Part shown: piece by piece, positions 7,884 to 16,004 of the stretch | How the letters are laid out: each line of letters opens with the position of its first letter | Numbering within the stretch: the first letter of the stretch is position 1 | NCBI GenBank assembly: GCA_034005165.1 | Contig: JAVEVE010000001.1 | Location: 682,001-746,000, forward strand | Reading direction: 5' to 3' | Origin: UBA1573 sp034005165 | GTDB lineage: Bacteria > Pseudomonadota > Alphaproteobacteria > Micavibrionales > Micavibrionaceae | Length of the DNA: 64,000 bases | The notes under the pieces: model-generated | Told to the model about the DNA's origin: nothing | Seen by the model: the letters and a program-made list of their open reading frames with translations, nothing else | Database searches by the model: none | Translations under genes and position numbers: made by a program

Positions 7884-9029
7884 ATGTCAGTTACACCATT
7901 CAAAGGATCAGATATGGACAAATCATCAGCGGAAAAAAACAAGGCCCTCGAAGCAGCCCTCGCACAGATAGAGCGGGCATTCGGTAAAGGCTCCATCATG
8001 AAGCTCGCGGGTGAAGAACATAAAATGGATGTCGAAGCCATCCCGACAGGGTCATTGGGACTGGATATAGCACTAGGAATTGGCGGATTGCCACGTGGCC
8101 GCATTATCGAAATTTTTGGGCCTGAATCATCAGGGAAGACAACTCTGGCACTGCAGGTAATCGCAGAAGCTCAAAAAATGGGCGGGACCTGTGCGATTGT
8201 TGATGCCGAACACGCACTTGACCCTGGCTACGCAAAGAAACTTGGCTGTGATATTGAAAACATGTTGATTTCCCAGCCGGACACAGGAGAACAAGCCCTC
8301 GAAATTGCAGACACTCTCGTTCGCTCTGGTGCACTGGATGTCCTCGTGATCGACTCGGTCGCAGCTCTCGTGCCGCGCGCTGAACTTGAAGGAGAAATGG
8401 GCGATAGCCACGTCGGCCTACAGGCCCGTCTAATGTCACAAGCTCTCCGTAAATTGACAGGCTCAATTTCCCGCTCACGCACTGTCGTGATATTTATCAA
8501 CCAGATCCGCATGAAAATTGGTGTAATGTTCGGCTCTCCCGAAACAACAACTGGTGGTAACGCTCTGAAGTTTTACGCTTCCGTACGTCTGGATATCCGC
8601 CGTATCGGATCTATCAAAGACCGTGAAATTGTCTCTGGGAACCAGACCCGTGTAAAAGTCGTGAAAAACAAAATGGCACCTCCATTCCGTGAAGTCCAGT
8701 TTGACATCATGTACGGCGAAGGAATTTCCAAGACGGGTGAATTGATCGACATCGGCGTGACCACCAACCTCGTTGAAAAATCAGGTGCATGGTACTCCTA
8801 TGACGGACAACGCATCGGTCAAGGACGTGAAAACGCCAAGCAATTCATGAAAGATAATCCGGAAGTGGCTAAAAAGCTCGAGGGTCAAATTCTTCAGCAA
8901 TCGGGTATCGTGGCAGATGCAATGCTGACAGGACCTGAAAACGATCAAGAGCACGCAGAAGCCAATCTGTCGGTTGAAGATGATGCTCCGGCGGAAGCTC
9001 CGGCACCAAAATCTAAAAAGTCCGCATAA
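7884..9029 (+). CDS. recA: Recombinase RecA
   Basis: RecA forms ATP-dependent filaments on single-stranded DNA, drives strand exchange and activates LexA self-cleavage. The open frame begins at 7767, but that part covers the operator. ATG 7884 follows GGAAAGGG and gives 381 residues, normal for the family. Walker A is GPESSGKT at 79-86; the VIDSVAALVPRAE core and the L2 loop region (FINQIRMKIGVMFGSPETTTGG) are intact. The acidic, alanine- and proline-rich C-terminal tail is typical. A hairpin terminator follows at 9056. Expression is probably under LexA control through the operator at 7780-7820. Confidence 0.98.
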   Translation: MSVTPFKGSDMDKSSAEKNKALEAALAQIERAFGKGSIMKLAGEEHKMDVEAIPTGSLGLDIALGIGGLPRGRIIEIFGPESSGKTTLALQVIAEAQKMGGTCAIVDAEHALDPGYAKKLGCDIENMLISQPDTGEQALEIADTLVRSGALDVLVIDSVAALVPRAELEGEMGDSHVGLQARLMSQALRKLTGSISRSRTVVIFINQIRMKIGVMFGSPETTTGGNALKFYASVRLDIRRIGSIKDREIVSGNQTRVKVVKNKMAPPFREVQFDIMYGEGISKTGELIDIGVTTNLVEKSGAWYSYDGQRIGQGRENAKQFMKDNPEVAKKLEGQILQQSGIVADAMLTGPENDQEHAEANLSVEDDAPAEAPAPKSKKSA

Positions 9030-9055
9030 ATTAAAAGTTCCCTTCCACGGAAAAG

Positions 9056-9076
9056 CGGGGCAAAAGCCCCGTTTTT
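9056..9076 (+). terminator. Rho-independent terminator of recA
   Basis: CGGGGC (9056-9061) and GCCCCG (9066-9071) form a 6-bp GC stem around AAAA, followed at once by TTTTT. It lies 27 bases after the recA stop codon, so recA is monocistronic at its 3' end. Confidence 0.9.
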
Positions 9077-9143
9077 CTTGACGAAAACCTCCCGAAACAA
9101 TATGGTCACTCCACTCATACACACGTAAAAACAGGGAATAAAT

Positions 9144-9344
9144 ATGGCCAAAAGATCACAAGATACTGGCATCATGACAATCTTCACATTGGCCCGACTG
9201 GCTTCAGCAGGAAATCCTGAACTATTTCCGGTAATGATGGTCCACTTCCTGCGGACCAGTTCATCACAACCTCTGAACGGACCTGAACGCAAACAAGAAT
9301 TAAATCCCGGAAAACTGGGCAGACATAGTGGACGCCACATCTAA
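9144..9344 (+). CDS. Possible small protein between recA and uvrA
   Basis: A 66-residue frame begins at ATG 9144, with an ACAGGGA ribosome-binding-like sequence at normal spacing. The product has a short hydrophobic N-terminal stretch (GIMTIFTLARLASAG) and a polar, basic C-terminus. I recognise no family. It occupies most of the 387-base space between recA and uvrA. It could equally be a chance frame within the uvrA promoter region. Confidence 0.3.
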   Translation: MAKRSQDTGIMTIFTLARLASAGNPELFPVMMVHFLRTSSSQPLNGPERKQELNPGKLGRHSGRHI

Positions 9345-9416
9345 AAGAACCGCGGCAGATAATTGAAACCGTACGAAAACGAACTATACAATATCTGAAA
9401 CAAGAGACCGAGAACC

Positions 9417-12287
9417 ATGGCCCTGACGACGATATCCATCCGCGGTGCGCGCGAACATAATTTGAAAAACGTCAATCTCGACATCCCGCGTGATAAGCTG
9501 GTTGTTGTCACAGGCCTATCAGGCTCAGGAAAATCATCCCTCGCTTTTGATACCATTTATGCTGAAGGTCAACGCCGCTACGTCGAAAGCCTTTCCGCCT
9601 ATGCCCGCCAATTCCTGGAAATGATGCAAAAGCCGGATGTAGATTCCATCGAAGGCCTGTCCCCCGCTATTTCCATTGAGCAAAAAACCACCAGCCGCAA
9701 CCCACGCTCGACTGTTGGAACTGTCACAGAAATATACGACTATATGCGCCTCCTCTGGGCGCGTGTCGGTGTACCCTATTCCCCTGCTACAGGCAAACCG
9801 ATTGAGAGTCAGACAGTATCCCAAATGGTGGATCGCATCATTGCGATGGGCGAAGGCACGAAACTTTATGTCCTCGCGCCAATCGTCAGAGGGCGCAAAG
9901 GCGAATACAAAAAAGAATTAAAAGAACTTCAAGCAAAGGGATTCCAGCGCGTCAAAATTGATGGAACACTTTATGAAATCACCGAAGCTCCAAACCTCGA
10001 TAAAAAATTCAAACACGATATCGCCGTTGTCGTGGATCGGGTAGTCATCCGCGAGGACAGCGCAACACGTTTGGCTGACTCTGTTGAAACAGCTCTCAAA
10101 CTTGCTGAAGGCCTTTTGATTGTCGAAAATGCAACAACAGGCGAAGAAACGCTTTACTCAGAAAAATTCGCATGCCCTGTCTCAGGCTTTACAATACCTG
10201 AGATCGAACCGCGCCTATTCTCGTTCAACTCTCCTCATGGAGCTTGCCCCGAATGCGATGGTCTTGGCCTAACCTTATACATGGACCCTGCGCTCGTTGT
10301 ACCCGATGAAACAAAAACCATTGCAGACGGTGCAGTCGAGCCATGGTCCAAAAGTTTTGCAAAATATTATATCGGTGCCATGGAAGATGTGTGTGCAGCA
10401 TATAAAGCTGATATTTTCACCCCATGGAAAGACCTTCCTGAAAAAGTCAAACAGGTTCTACTCTACGGCAGTGAGGGAAGGGAAATTACTTTCAATTACG
10501 GCGAAGGCAAAAATGCCTATCAGCAGAATCGTACATTCGAGGGAGTAATCCCAAACCTCGACCGCCGCTTCAAGGAAACAGAAAGCCAGAGCATGGTCGA
10601 GGAGTATTCCAAATACCAAAGCAGCTCTCCCTGTACGTCTTGTCATGGGGCACGCCTCAAGCCGGAAGCTCTTGCAGTCAAAATTGCCATGCGGGATATT
10701 TCAAGCGCCACTGCATTCTCGATTGCAGAAGCTCATGACTGGTTTGCAAGTCTTCCGAAGAATCTTACACGCCAACAAAACGATATTGCCACACGTATTC
10801 TGAAAGAGATCAACGAGCGCCTAAAATTCCTGATGAATGTCGGCCTCGATTACCTTTCTCTCGACAGAGCATCGGGAACACTCTCGGGTGGAGAAAGCCA
10901 ACGTATTCGCCTCGCCTCTCAGATCGGATCAGGATTGACAGGCGTTCTCTATGTATTGGACGAGCCATCTATCGGCCTCCACCAGCGTGATAACAACAGG
11001 CTCCTTGAAACGCTTACCCATCTACGCGATATCGGAAATACCGTTCTGGTCGTTGAGCATGATGAGGACGCAATACGTGCAGCTGACTATCTGATCGACA
11101 TGGGCCCCGGCGCAGGTATCCACGGCGGACAAGTAATTGCCGAAGGCACGCCTGAAAAAGTCTTTGCCTGTGAGGAAAGCATCACAGCCCAATATATGAG
11201 TGGCAAGCGCGAAATAGAAGTTCCTAAAAGCCGCCGTACAGGGAAAATGAACGGTAAAAAGCAGGAGCTTCTGAAACTGGTCGGTGCAACCGGAAATAAT
11301 TTGAAAAACGTTACAACCGAAATACCACTCGGAACCTTCACATGCGTGACAGGTGTCTCGGGAAGCGGGAAATCCACCCTCATTCTCGATACACTCTTTA
11401 AAGCTGTATCAAAAAAGCTAATGAAAACCAACGATATCCCATCACCTTACACATCTATGTCGGGAACAGAATATCTGGACAAGGTGATTGATATTGACCA
11501 ATCCCCTATCGGGCGCACACCGCGATCAAACCCTGCCACATATACAGGATGTTTTACGCCAATCAGAGAGTGGTTTGCAGGCCTTCCGGAGGCCAAGGCG
11601 CGCGGTTATAACCCTGGGCGCTTTTCATTTAACGTCAAAGGCGGGCGCTGTGAAGCCTGTCAAGGGGATGGGGTCATCAAGATTGAAATGCACTTCCTGC
11701 CTGATGTCTATGTGACCTGCGAGGAATGCAAAGGCAAACGCTATAACCGCGAAACACTCGATGTAAAATATAAAGGAAAATCTATTAGCGATGTCCTTGA
11801 TATGTCGATTGAAGACGCTTGCGAGTTTTTTAAAGCCATTCCGGCAATCCGCAACAAACTCGAAACCTTGCATCAAGTCGGCCTTGATTACATCAAAGTG
11901 GGGCAACCCGCGACAACCCTATCTGGCGGCGAAGCGCAACGTGTTAAACTGGCGAAAGAACTTTCGAAGCGCGCAACAGGCCAAACACTGTATATTTTAG
12001 ATGAACCAACCACAGGACTCCACTTCGAAGATGTCCGCAAACTGTTGGAAGTTTTGCACCGCCTCGTTGATACAGGCAACACCGTCCTTGTCATCGAACA
12101 TAATCTGGATGTGATTAAAACGGCGGACTGGATTATTGACATCGGCCCTGAGGGGGGATCAGGCGGCGGTCAAATCATCGCGACAGGAACGCCGGAAGAT
12201 ATTGCTAAAGCCAAAGGCAGCTACACTGGGGAATATCTAAGCCCGCTACTCAAACGCAAATCGACATCCAAGAAGAAAACCGCCTAG
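9417..12287 (+). CDS. uvrA: Excinuclease ABC subunit UvrA
   Basis: UvrA is the damage-sensing ATPase of nucleotide excision repair and loads UvrB. The 956-residue length is normal. It has two ABC ATPase halves: Walker A GLSGSGKSS near residue 36 and GVSGSGKST in the second half. The signatures are LSGGESQRIRLA and LSGGEAQRVKLA. Two Cys4 zinc modules are visible (CPVSGF...CPEC, and CEACQGDG...CEECKGKR), along with the conserved IDQSPIGRTPRSNPATYTG segment. It follows recA and ends 3 bases from the convergent glycosyltransferase. No perfect LexA box is seen just upstream. Confidence 0.98.
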   Translation: MALTTISIRGAREHNLKNVNLDIPRDKLVVVTGLSGSGKSSLAFDTIYAEGQRRYVESLSAYARQFLEMMQKPDVDSIEGLSPAISIEQKTTSRNPRSTVGTVTEIYDYMRLLWARVGVPYSPATGKPIESQTVSQMVDRIIAMGEGTKLYVLAPIVRGRKGEYKKELKELQAKGFQRVKIDGTLYEITEAPNLDKKFKHDIAVVVDRVVIREDSATRLADSVETALKLAEGLLIVENATTGEETLYSEKFACPVSGFTIPEIEPRLFSFNSPHGACPECDGLGLTLYMDPALVVPDETKTIADGAVEPWSKSFAKYYIGAMEDVCAAYKADIFTPWKDLPEKVKQVLLYGSEGREITFNYGEGKNAYQQNRTFEGVIPNLDRRFKETESQSMVEEYSKYQSSSPCTSCHGARLKPEALAVKIAMRDISSATAFSIAEAHDWFASLPKNLTRQQNDIATRILKEINERLKFLMNVGLDYLSLDRASGTLSGGESQRIRLASQIGSGLTGVLYVLDEPSIGLHQRDNNRLLETLTHLRDIGNTVLVVEHDEDAIRAADYLIDMGPGAGIHGGQVIAEGTPEKVFACEESITAQYMSGKREIEVPKSRRTGKMNGKKQELLKLVGATGNNLKNVTTEIPLGTFTCVTGVSGSGKSTLILDTLFKAVSKKLMKTNDIPSPYTSMSGTEYLDKVIDIDQSPIGRTPRSNPATYTGCFTPIREWFAGLPEAKARGYNPGRFSFNVKGGRCEACQGDGVIKIEMHFLPDVYVTCEECKGKRYNRETLDVKYKGKSISDVLDMSIEDACEFFKAIPAIRNKLETLHQVGLDYIKVGQPATTLSGGEAQRVKLAKELSKRATGQTLYILDEPTTGLHFEDVRKLLEVLHRLVDTGNTVLVIEHNLDVIKTADWIIDIGPEGGSGGGQIIATGTPEDIAKAKGSYTGEYLSPLLKRKSTSKKKTA

Positions 12288-12290
12288 AAC

Positions 12291-13319
12291 TTAGTAGAGC
12301 GTTGTCGGCCATTTATAATCCATCGACAACGGCAGATCGAACGTGCGCTCGATAATATATTGGGCAACCTTATCGACATGAAAATAATCATGGACACGCT
12401 CGCATCCCGTACGGGCAATTTTGACACGCTCATCTTCGTGCGCCAGATAATATCTGATTTTATCAAGCAGCTCATCTTTTTCTTTGAAAGAAATAAAACT
12501 GTCATTACCCAGAACGTCTTCAAATTGTGGACCTTCAGGAATAAAGGCCAGAACACCTGACCCCATATATTGGCTCATACGCCCTGACGCATACAGATAG
12601 TAATCTTCTGTCTTGTTCATGCACAGCCCCATCTTGGACCGTCCCAAAAGCTCATAGAAATCTGCGCCGAACACCAGATCAGTGTTAACACCAGCTCCAC
12701 CGATATGCAGCTTCATCCCATCACTATGGTCGACCAGATATTTTGCTAGAATAGCCCTGTGATCATGCTGGTCCCGCAACACACTCCCCAAAAACAAGAA
12801 ATCGATATCTGCCTTCGGGTTGAGATAAGCCCGTTCTGTCTCGAGTGCCGGATCAACCGGATTAGGCATAAAAGATACTTTGGTTTTAGGATGGGAAAAG
12901 CGCGATAAAGATTCCCCTGCGGTCGTAATAAAGATGGTATCAACATGGCCAACACGCTGCATAATATCCGCACTATTCTGTGCAGAGTGAAGCGGATCGA
13001 CATTACGATACGTAATCCTGACATCAGGATTTATAGCCCGCATTTCAGCCAATGTCTCGTTCGGCACATTCTTGCAATGCCCGAGCATCACCATGTGCGG
13101 ACGATAGATCTTGTACATCTCAAGAAGTTTTTCGTTCATCTTTTTGACGCCGAACTTCTGAGACCTGAAAATATTGGAATAACGTGAAATATCTCTATCG
13201 TTAAAGGCCACAACACTATGCCCCAAACGCGTCAAACCATTCACCAGCTTTTGCGGCGTGAAATAATATTTAATCGGCCAGTCAAACCCCAGCCCGTATC
13301 CGACATAAAGAATTCTCAT
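12291..13319 (-). CDS. Glycosyltransferase (GT4/CgeB-like)
   Basis: A 342-residue protein with a GT-B layout. The N-terminal Rossmann-like half begins MRILYVGYGLGFDWP, and a linker leads to the MPNPVDPALE segment. The C-terminal half ends with the acceptor/donor-binding pattern YYLYASGRMSQYMGSGVLAF, EGPQFEDVL and a regular run of helices (DELLDKIRYYLAHEDERVKIA). This resembles the CgeB/Glyco_trans_1_2 group. No signal peptide or membrane segment, so it is cytosolic and probably transfers a sugar to a surface glycan or glycoprotein. It is a single gene, so the acceptor is unknown. Confidence 0.8.
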   Translation of the reverse strand: MRILYVGYGLGFDWPIKYYFTPQKLVNGLTRLGHSVVAFNDRDISRYSNIFRSQKFGVKKMNEKLLEMYKIYRPHMVMLGHCKNVPNETLAEMRAINPDVRITYRNVDPLHSAQNSADIMQRVGHVDTIFITTAGESLSRFSHPKTKVSFMPNPVDPALETERAYLNPKADIDFLFLGSVLRDQHDHRAILAKYLVDHSDGMKLHIGGAGVNTDLVFGADFYELLGRSKMGLCMNKTEDYYLYASGRMSQYMGSGVLAFIPEGPQFEDVLGNDSFISFKEKDELLDKIRYYLAHEDERVKIARTGCERVHDYFHVDKVAQYIIERTFDLPLSMDYKWPTTLY

Positions 13320-13416
13320 GTCGGCACTCTAGCAAGTCAGTGGAATTTTAAAACAGCTATTTCGCAAATATCCACGCGACAGATAAAATGACAGAAAACA
13401 AAAGGGAAAGAGTTGT

Positions 13417-13456
13417 GCGGGTGTGATGAAATTGGTAGACGCACTAGATTTTGAGT
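13417..13456 (+). pseudogene. Truncated tRNA-Leu 5' half
   Basis: Bases 13417-13447 have the acceptor 5' strand (GCGGGTG), the tRNA-Leu D-arm (TGAAATTGGTAGACGC) and the 5' side of an anticodon stem (CTAGA), as in a tRNA-Leu(UAG)-type gene. At the anticodon loop the match stops: ATTTTGAGT follows and there is no second half of the anticodon stem, variable arm or T-arm within the next 400 bases. It is therefore half a tRNA. ATTTTGAGT also occurs, in the same orientation, in the anticodon loop of the intact tRNA-Leu(CAA) gene at 18924-18932, suggesting a recombination junction. Confidence 0.6.
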
Positions 13457-13512
13457 CGGACACAAATGAGCAACCAATTGATTTAATTATATATTTTTAT
13501 AAAAAGTTAAAA

Positions 13513-13576
13513 TGTGTAAGGCTTTGTGTAAGTGTGTAAGCCAAAATCTGGCGCAACTATTTCACACTTATCCACA
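13513..13576 (+). repeat. Iteron-like TGTGTAAG repeats and a DnaA box
   Basis: TGTGTAAG occurs three times (13513-13520, 13525-13532, 13533-13540). The complement CACACTTA follows, running into TTATCCACA at 13568-13576, a perfect DnaA-box sequence. These sit inside a 390-base AT-rich stretch (13457-13843) with no convincing gene; a frame of 87 codons from 13512 has no support. Short direct repeats plus a DnaA box resemble a plasmid or phage replication origin, here perhaps a remnant of an integrated element. Only the repeats are certain. Confidence 0.4.
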
Positions 13577-13843
13577 ACGATTTCAAAAAACAGGAAGCAA
13601 CGGAAAAAATAATCAGACAAAGAATTGTCTCATTTCTTTTCTAAGAGAACAATGCAAATTTTTTAGAAGATATATCAGCAAGAAATCCCTGATAGCCAGT
13701 GAAAATCCGGTAGAAAGGCAACTTGCCCACCGCCTGCTAACTTCACAAGGGAACTATGCCAAATCAATCCACTAGAGATTTTTTCTATAGCTTCCGACAG
13801 CTCTTTTTCCATGACATTTTGGAATGAACAATATGACATAGGA

Positions 13844-14746
13844 TTATTTCTTCCCGAAAAACTTGATTAGATGGATCTTAAATTTATTAAAAACGGATTC
13901 TTTTTCTTTTGAATTCATAAAAATCACACAATTAGGAGAATATTTATAATCACGACCGATCCTCATCCCAGAAAAACTTTCATCTTTAAAAATGTAGCAG
14001 ATTTGATCTAAAAGCATCTGCCCTACCTGAACAATACAAACAGTATCATTCTTTGCTATCTTTCTAAAATCTTCAGCCAATCTACGATAAAATAACAAAC
14101 CATCATCCCCACCGTTTAACGCTTCACTAGGGTCATATTCAGAGACCTCCCTTACAAGCTTAGGCACTAAATTTCTAGGTATTCTAGGCGGATTTGAAAT
14201 TATAATATCAAATGTCTCATTTAGATTTGATGTCCAATCAGTTTGAATGAAAGAAACCCTATTTGAAACGCCATTTCTTTCAGCATTTCGCTTAGCTAGA
14301 TCTAACGCTTCCAATGATATATCAACCCCTGTTCCTTTTGCATTTGGCAACTTCTTCAAGAGCGATATCAGCATGCATCCTGATCCGGTACCAAGATCTA
14401 GGATATTAAGAGGTTTATCAAACTTTTCTGCAATCAGGAGTGCATGTTCAACAGTGGTTTCTGTTTCTTGACATGGTCTATAAACTGCTTCAGAAAGTTC
14501 AAACTCATAGCCAAAAAATTCGGATGCCCCAAAAATTCGCTCTAGCGGCTCTCTATTTATGCGCCGCTCAATGAGCGCAAGAACTGCCTGATTATGCTCA
14601 CCTATTGTAAGCTGAGCTTTCGTAACATACTCGGTAATTTTCTTGATATCTTCAAAAGGGTCAGCAACACCAGCTATCTTCAAGCGTTTTTGTGCTTGCA
14701 ATAACTGCTGTTCAAAAACAGGGATGGATGCTGTGCCCGAAGACAA
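13844..14746 (-). CDS. PrmC/HemK-like methyltransferase with altered catalytic motif
   Basis: The 300-residue protein has the PrmC layout: an N-terminal helical domain (about 1-95), then a class I methyltransferase domain with SAM motif ILDLGTGSGCMLISLL and acidic GVDISLEAL. PrmC methylates the GGQ glutamine of release factors through an NPPY motif. Here the motif is NPPR (in IISNPPRIPRN), and the usual RPETE reads RPCQETE. Loss of the Tyr suggests a different substrate or lost activity. Translation appears to start at TTG 14746, immediately after and in frame with the TAA of the upstream small gene, so the two are coupled. The AT-rich setting suggests a horizontally acquired paralogue. Confidence 0.7.
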   Translation of the reverse strand: MSSGTASIPVFEQQLLQAQKRLKIAGVADPFEDIKKITEYVTKAQLTIGEHNQAVLALIERRINREPLERIFGASEFFGYEFELSEAVYRPCQETETTVEHALLIAEKFDKPLNILDLGTGSGCMLISLLKKLPNAKGTGVDISLEALDLAKRNAERNGVSNRVSFIQTDWTSNLNETFDIIISNPPRIPRNLVPKLVREVSEYDPSEALNGGDDGLLFYRRLAEDFRKIAKNDTVCIVQVGQMLLDQICYIFKDESFSGMRIGRDYKYSPNCVIFMNSKEKESVFNKFKIHLIKFFGKK

Positions 14747-14914
14747 TTAAGGCTCTATCTTTCGCTTGTAGTAATCCCCATAATAGTTAGGGGTATCACT
14801 TGGTCGCTGATAGTTAGGTGTATAGTTCGGATTGTAATTGGGCGTATAATATTCTGGGTGAGACTTCCCACCATCATCAATTTTTGGCAGTCTTAAGCCT
14901 GCATAAATAGCCAT
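14747..14914 (-). CDS. Small Tyr/Pro/Asn-repeat protein
   Basis: A 55-residue protein starting at ATG 14914, with GGAG six bases upstream. After MAIYAGLRLPKIDDGG it carries a PNY repeat: YYTPNYNPNYTPNYQ, then RPSDTPNYYGDYY, ending KRKIEP. I recognise no family. The composition (Tyr, Asn, Pro) suggests a disordered or structural peptide. Its stop is directly followed by the TTG start of the PrmC-like gene in the same frame, so the two form one transcription unit. Stop-codon readthrough would give a fusion, but the PrmC-like domain has a complete N-terminus on its own. Confidence 0.55.
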   Translation of the reverse strand: MAIYAGLRLPKIDDGGKSHPEYYTPNYNPNYTPNYQRPSDTPNYYGDYYKRKIEP

Positions 14915-14929
14915 TTTTTCTCCGAGATT

Positions 14930-15593
14930 TTGAATGTAAAAAATTTTACAGAAAAAGAAATACCTGTCAAGGTTGAGTTTTGGACAGAGAGCCGTGAAAT
15001 AGCAGAATTATCTTCCCCCTAGCCCAACGACAATTTCTGCCATTGAAACAGGACGCTCAGCTGGATCAAGAGACGTTCTAACTGCCATTATATACTCGTT
15101 TCAATCAGCAGGAGTTGAGCTTACTGAAGACGGAGGCGTTCGCCCCCGCCAGAATGAAATTCAAATCTTTCGTGGTGCCGATGGATTCAGAGCTTTCTTC
15201 GATGATGTTTATAAAATTGCCAAAGACCATGAAGACCCTCGTATTTCCATTACCAGTCACAACGAGAGAGAATTCGAAAAATGGATGGGGTATGATTTCG
15301 ATGCCATGCACATGGATCGTATGACAGAATTAAAAAAAGAAAAAATTAGGTGCCTCTTAAAAGACAAAGACACTTATATCCCCTCACATAGATATTGCGA
15401 TTATAGGTGGGTTCCACCAGAGCAATTTGCAGATGTCTCTTTTTATATTTATGGGGACAAAGTAGGTTTTATAGAATTTTTAGAAAATGAAGTTCGTGTA
15501 ACGGTAGTAAACAATAGCGCAGTAGTAACAGCCTTAAGAACAATGTTCGACTTGTATTGGAATACATCTCTGCTTAAGCAGTCAGAAAATTAA
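14930..15593 (+). pseudogene. XRE-family regulator interrupted by a frameshift
   Basis: Two frames together encode an alphaproteobacterial-type XRE regulator. The first frame, possibly from TTG 14930, gives FWTESREIAELSS and hits TAG at 15020-15022. The second, open from about 15000, gives SPTTISAIETGRSAGSRDVL, then AGVEL, and continues through FRGADGFRAFFDDVYKIAKD and FEKWMGYDFDAMHMDRM to a stop at 15593. The shift lies at a run of five C (15015-15019) before TAG. Removing one C restores a continuous HTH followed by the usual C-terminal domain. It is most likely a pseudogene. A programmed +1 shift at CCC-TAG is possible but unsupported. Confidence 0.6.
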
Positions 15594-16004
15594 GGCGCAA
15601 GCCGCAGCAGAGGCCGGATTTAAACCTCAAATCATTCAATATGGCCCAATAGCCTTGTTGGTGGCAGAAAAATTATAATGTGAAAATAAACCAAGTTTAT
15701 TTGATGTGATAACCATAAAGCTTTTATACTTGCAACATATCAACTATTGATATATTATAGATTATATGGCTGACATTTTCCCCCCACGGATTACGAAGCC
15801 AAAGCCTGAAACAATGATTTTCTGCGGATTTCCGAAGCCTCTTTGGAATGGATAAAATTTGAAATAAATTTTATTAAAAATCTTTCTTTTTTACATATTT
15901 ATTAAACATTCCTCCCCCATAATGAAGCTGTATGTGAATTTATCAGTATTCATATATAGAAAAACAGAAACTATACATAACCAAATTTCCCGTGGGGGGA
16001 GAAA
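15594..16004. other. AT-rich intergenic region with a possible gene remnant
   Basis: Just after the XRE frame ends, bases 15589-15678 encode 29 residues ending in IQYGPIALLVAEKL and a TAA. This looks like the C-terminus of an enzyme but has no start, so it may be a gene remnant. The remaining 330 bases are AT-rich with no open frame, RNA gene or clear terminator. The last part, with TATA-like runs and GGGGGGA before ATG 16005, presumably holds the promoter and ribosome-binding site of the next gene. Confidence 0.4.

Noticed and set aside
9270..9290. GAAC-N6-GAAC upstream of uvrA as a LexA site
   Set aside because: Spacing differs from known LexA boxes (N7 direct or N4 inverted), and it lies about 130 bases from the start; likely chance.
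13512..13775. Plus-strand frame of 87 codons in the region after the half tRNA
   Set aside because: No ribosome-binding site, low-complexity composition, and it overlaps the iteron-like repeats; no protein-like features.
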